Notes under the pieces: generated by a model
The model's database searches: none
The model's input: the letters and a program-made list of their open reading frames with translations, nothing else
What the model was told of the DNA's origin: nothing
DNA from: Granulicatella adiacens
GTDB taxonomy: Bacteria; Bacillota; Bacilli; Lactobacillales; Aerococcaceae
Length of the DNA: 7,897 nucleotides
Direction of reading: 5' to 3'
NCBI GenBank assembly: GCA_018364485.1
Contig: JAGZLX010000071.1
Coordinates: 1-7,897 of the forward strand
Shown here: positions 5,904 to 7,897 of the stretch, piece by piece
Position numbering within the stretch: position 1 is the first letter of the stretch
How the letters are laid out: each line of letters opens with the position of its first letter
Position numbers and translations under genes: made by a program

Positions 5904-6548
5904 ATGAAATGGAAATTAACAAAGGACTTACCAGAACTGGAAGGAAAAGTCTTTCCGAGCCAAATGGAGGGATTTTACTTTCAGGTGGTGAGTGCCAGCA
6001 AAAAACAAGGCTTAGAAATGATAGCGCTCGATGAGGTTAACGAGCGCTACACCTTATTCGATATACCAACAACGAGTAGCAGTATCGCTCAAGCCTTGCG
6101 CGAAGAGGCAAGTGAGCTAGCGTTCCTTTGGTTGCATCCTGAGCAATCGAGTATCAAAGAAGCACGCCAGAAGTGGACGAAGTGGATGACCGAAAATATC
6201 GTCCCGTATCATGGTAATCCGTTTGAGAAGACGGAGGCGATGGGCTTTATGGTCGAAGATAAAGGCAAATGGTATGGGCTCATGATGGAAGTGCCGCTTC
6301 AAAAACTAGGAGTAGCTTCAAAGGCGAACGCCCTTGTTTTGAACGTGAAGATTCATCCGGAAGACAAGGAACGACTCATTGCGACTGATGGGGTTTATGA
6401 AGCCTATCATATGAATAAGAAACATTGGATTTCGATTGCGCTGAATGTATGCTCAGATGACGCACTCATTAAAGAGTGTATCTATACCAGCTACAAATGT
6501 GTTGCGAAGAAAGACGATTCTTTACTTTCAACGAGAGATTCGCTATAA
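5904..6548 (+). CDS. MmcQ/YjbR-domain protein with N-terminal extension
   Basis: 214 residues. The C-terminal part (about 86-203) matches the MmcQ/YjbR (DUF419) family, a CyaY-like fold often called DNA-binding. It has the pattern PYHGNPFEKTEAMGFMV (101-117) near the domain start, VLNVKIHPEDKERL (145-158), YHMNKKHWISIAL (168-180) and IYTSYKCVAKK (193-203). Typical YjbR proteins are about 115-120 residues. The first ~85 residues form an extra segment with mixed strand/helix character (FYFQVVSASKKQGLEMIAL) that I do not recognise. The start is supported by AGAGG at 5891-5895, 8 nt before ATG, and the gene begins 12 nt after the uvrB stop, so the two are probably one operon. This hints at a nucleic-acid or stress role, but no biochemical function is established from sequence, and the DNA-binding label of the family is itself weakly grounded. 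Confidence 0.8.
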   Translation: MKWKLTKDLPELEGKVFPSQMEGFYFQVVSASKKQGLEMIALDEVNERYTLFDIPTTSSSIAQALREEASELAFLWLHPEQSSIKEARQKWTKWMTENIVPYHGNPFEKTEAMGFMVEDKGKWYGLMMEVPLQKLGVASKANALVLNVKIHPEDKERLIATDGVYEAYHMNKKHWISIALNVCSDDALIKECIYTSYKCVAKKDDSLLSTRDSL

Positions 6549-6549
6549 T
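6521..6549 (+). promoter_or_regulatory. Probable asd promoter inside the end of the preceding gene
   Basis: TTTACT (6521-6526), 17 nt, then a consensus TATAAT (6544-6549), whose last bases overlap the stop codon of the YjbR-domain gene. Transcription would start near 6556, leaving a leader of about 30 nt. Confidence 0.5.
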
Positions 6550-6566
6550 TTTCAACATAGCGTTTT
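6541..6566 (+). terminator. Small hairpin between the uvrB operon and asd (weak terminator candidate)
   Basis: CGCTAT (6541-6546) pairs with ATAGCG (6557-6562) across a 10-nt loop and is followed by only four T. It overlaps the preceding stop codon and the asd promoter, so it would at most reduce read-through. Confidence 0.25.
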
Positions 6567-6586
6567 AGCAAAAAGGAGATTTTTTT

Positions 6587-7579
6587 ATGGTAAATATTGC
6601 AATTGTAGGAGCGACAGGTGTCGTTGGAACAAAAATGATTGAACGTTTAGAAGAAAGTAACTTACAAGTAGACCACTTATATCTACTTGCTTCAGCGCGT
6701 TCAGCAGGGAAAGTACTACAGTTTAGAGGAAAAGATTATGTAGTCGAAGAATTAACGGAAGACTCCTTCAAGCGTGATATTGACTACGCCATCTTCTCAG
6801 CAGGGGGCGGCACTTCATTGAAATTTGCGCCAATCGCAGAACGTGACGGAGTGATTGTTATCGACAACTCAAGCGCATGGAGAATGGATCCAGAGATTGA
6901 TTTAGTCGTACCAGAATGTAACGCACCAACATTAGAGCGTAAGATTATCGCTAATCCAAACTGCTCAACAATCCAATCGGTTGTGCCATTACGTCCATTG
7001 CATGATGCATTTGGCTTGAAACGTGTGGCGTACACAACTTACCAAGCTGTTTCAGGTTCTGGACAAGCAGGGATTAATGATTTAAGAAATGGGGAAAAAG
7101 GGGAAGCTCCAACAAATTACCCACACCCAATTTACAATAATGTATTGCCACATATCGATGTGTTTTTAGAAAATGGCTATACAAAAGAAGAAATGAAAAT
7201 GATTCAAGAAACACGCAAGATTCTAGGCTTATCAGAAGATGTAGCCATCACCGCTACTTGTGTGCGTGTACCTGTATTCAACTCACACTCTGTAGAAATC
7301 AATATGACTTTCGAAAAAGATACAACTCCTGAAGAAATTCGTGCGATTTTAGAAAAAGCACCAGGCGTAATCGTATTAGATAAGCCTGAGGAAAATGTAT
7401 ATCCAACACCATTACAAGCGACTGGACATGATGAAGTGTATGTAGGACGTATTCGTCGCGACATCTCTCAACCTAACAGCTTCCACATCTGGTGTGTGGG
7501 TGACAATATTCGTAAGGGTGCAGCAAGCAACGCTATCCAAATTGCGGAGTATATCGAGGAGCACGGTTTACGTAAATAG
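6587..7579 (+). CDS. asd: Aspartate-semialdehyde dehydrogenase
   Basis: 330 residues. The enzyme reduces L-aspartyl-4-phosphate to aspartate semialdehyde with NADPH, the branch-point step to lysine/diaminopimelate, threonine and methionine. Seen: the N-terminal nucleotide-binding loop GATGVVG (8-14), LASARSAGK (34-42), DNSSAWRMD, the active-site motif NPNCSTIQ with C126, YQAVSGSGQAG, and the catalytic pair R227 and H234 in CVRVPVFNSHSVE. The 7-residue spacing of R and H equals that of the E. coli enzyme (R267/H274). It is somewhat shorter than streptococcal forms because of a shorter central loop. AAAAGGAGAT (6571-6580) precedes the ATG by 6-7 nt. The 38-nt gap after the YjbR gene and an internal TATAAT suggest separate or additional transcription. 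No lysine riboswitch fits in the short leader. A strong hairpin follows. Confidence 0.97.
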   Translation: MVNIAIVGATGVVGTKMIERLEESNLQVDHLYLLASARSAGKVLQFRGKDYVVEELTEDSFKRDIDYAIFSAGGGTSLKFAPIAERDGVIVIDNSSAWRMDPEIDLVVPECNAPTLERKIIANPNCSTIQSVVPLRPLHDAFGLKRVAYTTYQAVSGSGQAGINDLRNGEKGEAPTNYPHPIYNNVLPHIDVFLENGYTKEEMKMIQETRKILGLSEDVAITATCVRVPVFNSHSVEINMTFEKDTTPEEIRAILEKAPGVIVLDKPEENVYPTPLQATGHDEVYVGRIRRDISQPNSFHIWCVGDNIRKGAASNAIQIAEYIEEHGLRK

Positions 7580-7644
7580 GGAGTAAGACAAAAGCTAAAA
7601 ACGGACTCACAGTGTGAGTCCGTTTTGCTTTGTAGTCTTACCCC
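7579..7644 (+). terminator. Long stepped hairpin ending asd, possibly bidirectional terminator
   Basis: The core AAAACGGACTCAC (7598-7610) pairs perfectly over 13 bases with 7614-7626 around a 3-nt loop. Outer steps continue it: AAAGC (7591-7595) with GCTTT (7627-7631), GTAAGAC (7583-7589) with GTCTTAC (7635-7641), and GGG with CCC. About 28 pairs in all. The plus-strand tail TTTTGCTTT is T-rich rather than a pure T run. On the minus strand the core is followed by TTTTTAGCTTTT, so it could also stop opposing transcription. Confidence 0.75.
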
Positions 7645-7650
7645 CGCAAG

Positions 7651-7700
7651 GCTGATTAGAATTAAGCAAATCACGAGTGATGAAGATTAATTCAATCAGC
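7651..7700. repeat. Hairpin with nested inverted repeat downstream of asd
   Basis: GCTGATT (7651-7657) pairs with AATCAGC (7694-7700), then after a bulged A (7658) GAATTAA (7659-7665) pairs with TTAATTC (7687-7693). That makes 14 pairs. The loop itself holds ATCAC-GA-GTGAT (7670-7681). No T run follows, so it is not a typical terminator. Confidence 0.6.
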
Positions 7701-7737
7701 TACTGCGTCACATTTAATGCCATCCCACGTTATGGCT

Positions 7738-7743
7738 ATTATA
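7738..7743 (-). promoter_or_regulatory. Possible minus-strand -10 box
   Basis: The minus strand reads TATAAT here, with only a poor -35 (ATTACG, 17 nt upstream). If active it would yield an RNA of about 130-150 nt running through the 7651-7700 hairpin to the asd hairpin. Confidence 0.2.
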
Positions 7744-7846
7744 GAATCCGTAAGATTTTTCGTAATCAGATTTTTATAAGAAGAAGTTGCCCAGTCTTCT
7801 AATAATGATTGATTCCACTACACCCAACTGTGGGAAAAAATAGTTT

Positions 7847-7864
7847 TGTATCATTAATGATACA
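7847..7864. promoter_or_regulatory. 18-bp perfect palindrome, candidate operator
   Basis: TGTATCATTAATGATACA is identical to its reverse complement over all 18 bases. This is the size and symmetry of a homodimeric repressor site. It fits none of the operator consensus sequences I know well (Fur, PerR, CodY, Rex, CcpA). A downstream gene would lie outside the window. Confidence 0.45.
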
Positions 7865-7897
7865 TCCTTAGAAAATTAAAAGTGAGTGTAACATTTT

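Larger units (their letters stand above)
7645..7897. other. Non-coding right end with several symmetric sequences
   Basis: I find no gene with start signal and family resemblance in these 253 nt. The stretch contains a 14-bp-stem hairpin (7651-7700), a duplicated AGATTTTT (first copy near 7755, second about 14 nt later), AGAAG/CTTCT arms flanking GTTGCCCAG near 7780-7800, and an 18-bp palindrome (7847-7864). It may be the upstream region of a gene beyond the window or a decayed element. Confidence 0.5.

Noticed and set aside
7692..7817. 41-codon minus-strand open frame (ending IKCDAVAD) without in-frame stop
   Set aside because: It could be a gene remnant because it reads smoothly, but it lacks a start with ribosome binding site, is preceded by a stop, and I recognise no family; the length is within chance in AT-rich DNA.
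7739..7858. Short minus-strand peptide frame beginning inside the 18-bp palindrome, with AAGGA upstream
   Set aside because: Only 26 codons, the SD spacing is long, and there is no similarity to known small proteins.

Overview
The window is a chromosomal segment of a low-to-moderate-GC Firmicute, most likely a lactic acid bacterium (Lactobacillales). The grounds are strong AGGAGG-type ribosome binding sites, Gram-positive gene forms (ComEC, HolA, an 84-residue S20, a 660-residue UvrB, and an Asd of the Gram-positive type), and sigma-A-like promoters. I cannot fix the genus from sequence alone. A Carnobacteriaceae or Aerococcaceae member is a guess.

Layout, left to right. Positions 1-1071 are the 3' part of comEC (DNA uptake channel), cut by the window edge. 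It is followed after 47 nt by holA (DNA polymerase III delta), and the two are probably co-transcribed. A compact AT-rich RelB/RelE-type toxin-antitoxin pair (2293-2786) with its own promoter and a palindromic candidate operator sits after holA. The next gene (2796-3071) encodes a small membrane-anchored protein with a ribosomal L7/L12 C-terminal-like domain, and its ribosome binding site overlaps the toxin stop codon. Strong terminators follow.

Positions 3129-3480 contain no convincing gene but are highly organised. A 251-bp near-palindromic core (3178-3428) can fold into a long stem, a three-way junction and two hairpins. It is bracketed by two inverted copies of the same terminator-like sequence, both pointing inward. 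I consider this the most unusual part of the window: either a MITE-like repeat or an undescribed structured RNA or DNA element. Next, on the minus strand, is rpsT (S20), which starts at UUG and has a near-consensus promoter. Divergent from it is the uvrB operon: uvrB (excision repair helicase) and, 12 nt later, a MmcQ/YjbR-domain protein with an unusual N-terminal extension. asd (aspartate-semialdehyde dehydrogenase, for lysine, threonine, methionine and cell-wall diaminopimelate or lysine supply) follows, probably with its own promoter inside the end of the preceding gene. A long stepped hairpin ends asd. The last ~250 nt are non-coding but carry a 14-bp-stem hairpin and a perfect 18-bp palindrome.

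Most genes are housekeeping (replication, repair, translation, amino-acid synthesis, competence). The accessory signals are the toxin-antitoxin module, the 3178-3428 element and the palindromes at the right end. I see no CRISPR array, rRNA, tRNA or complete insertion sequence.
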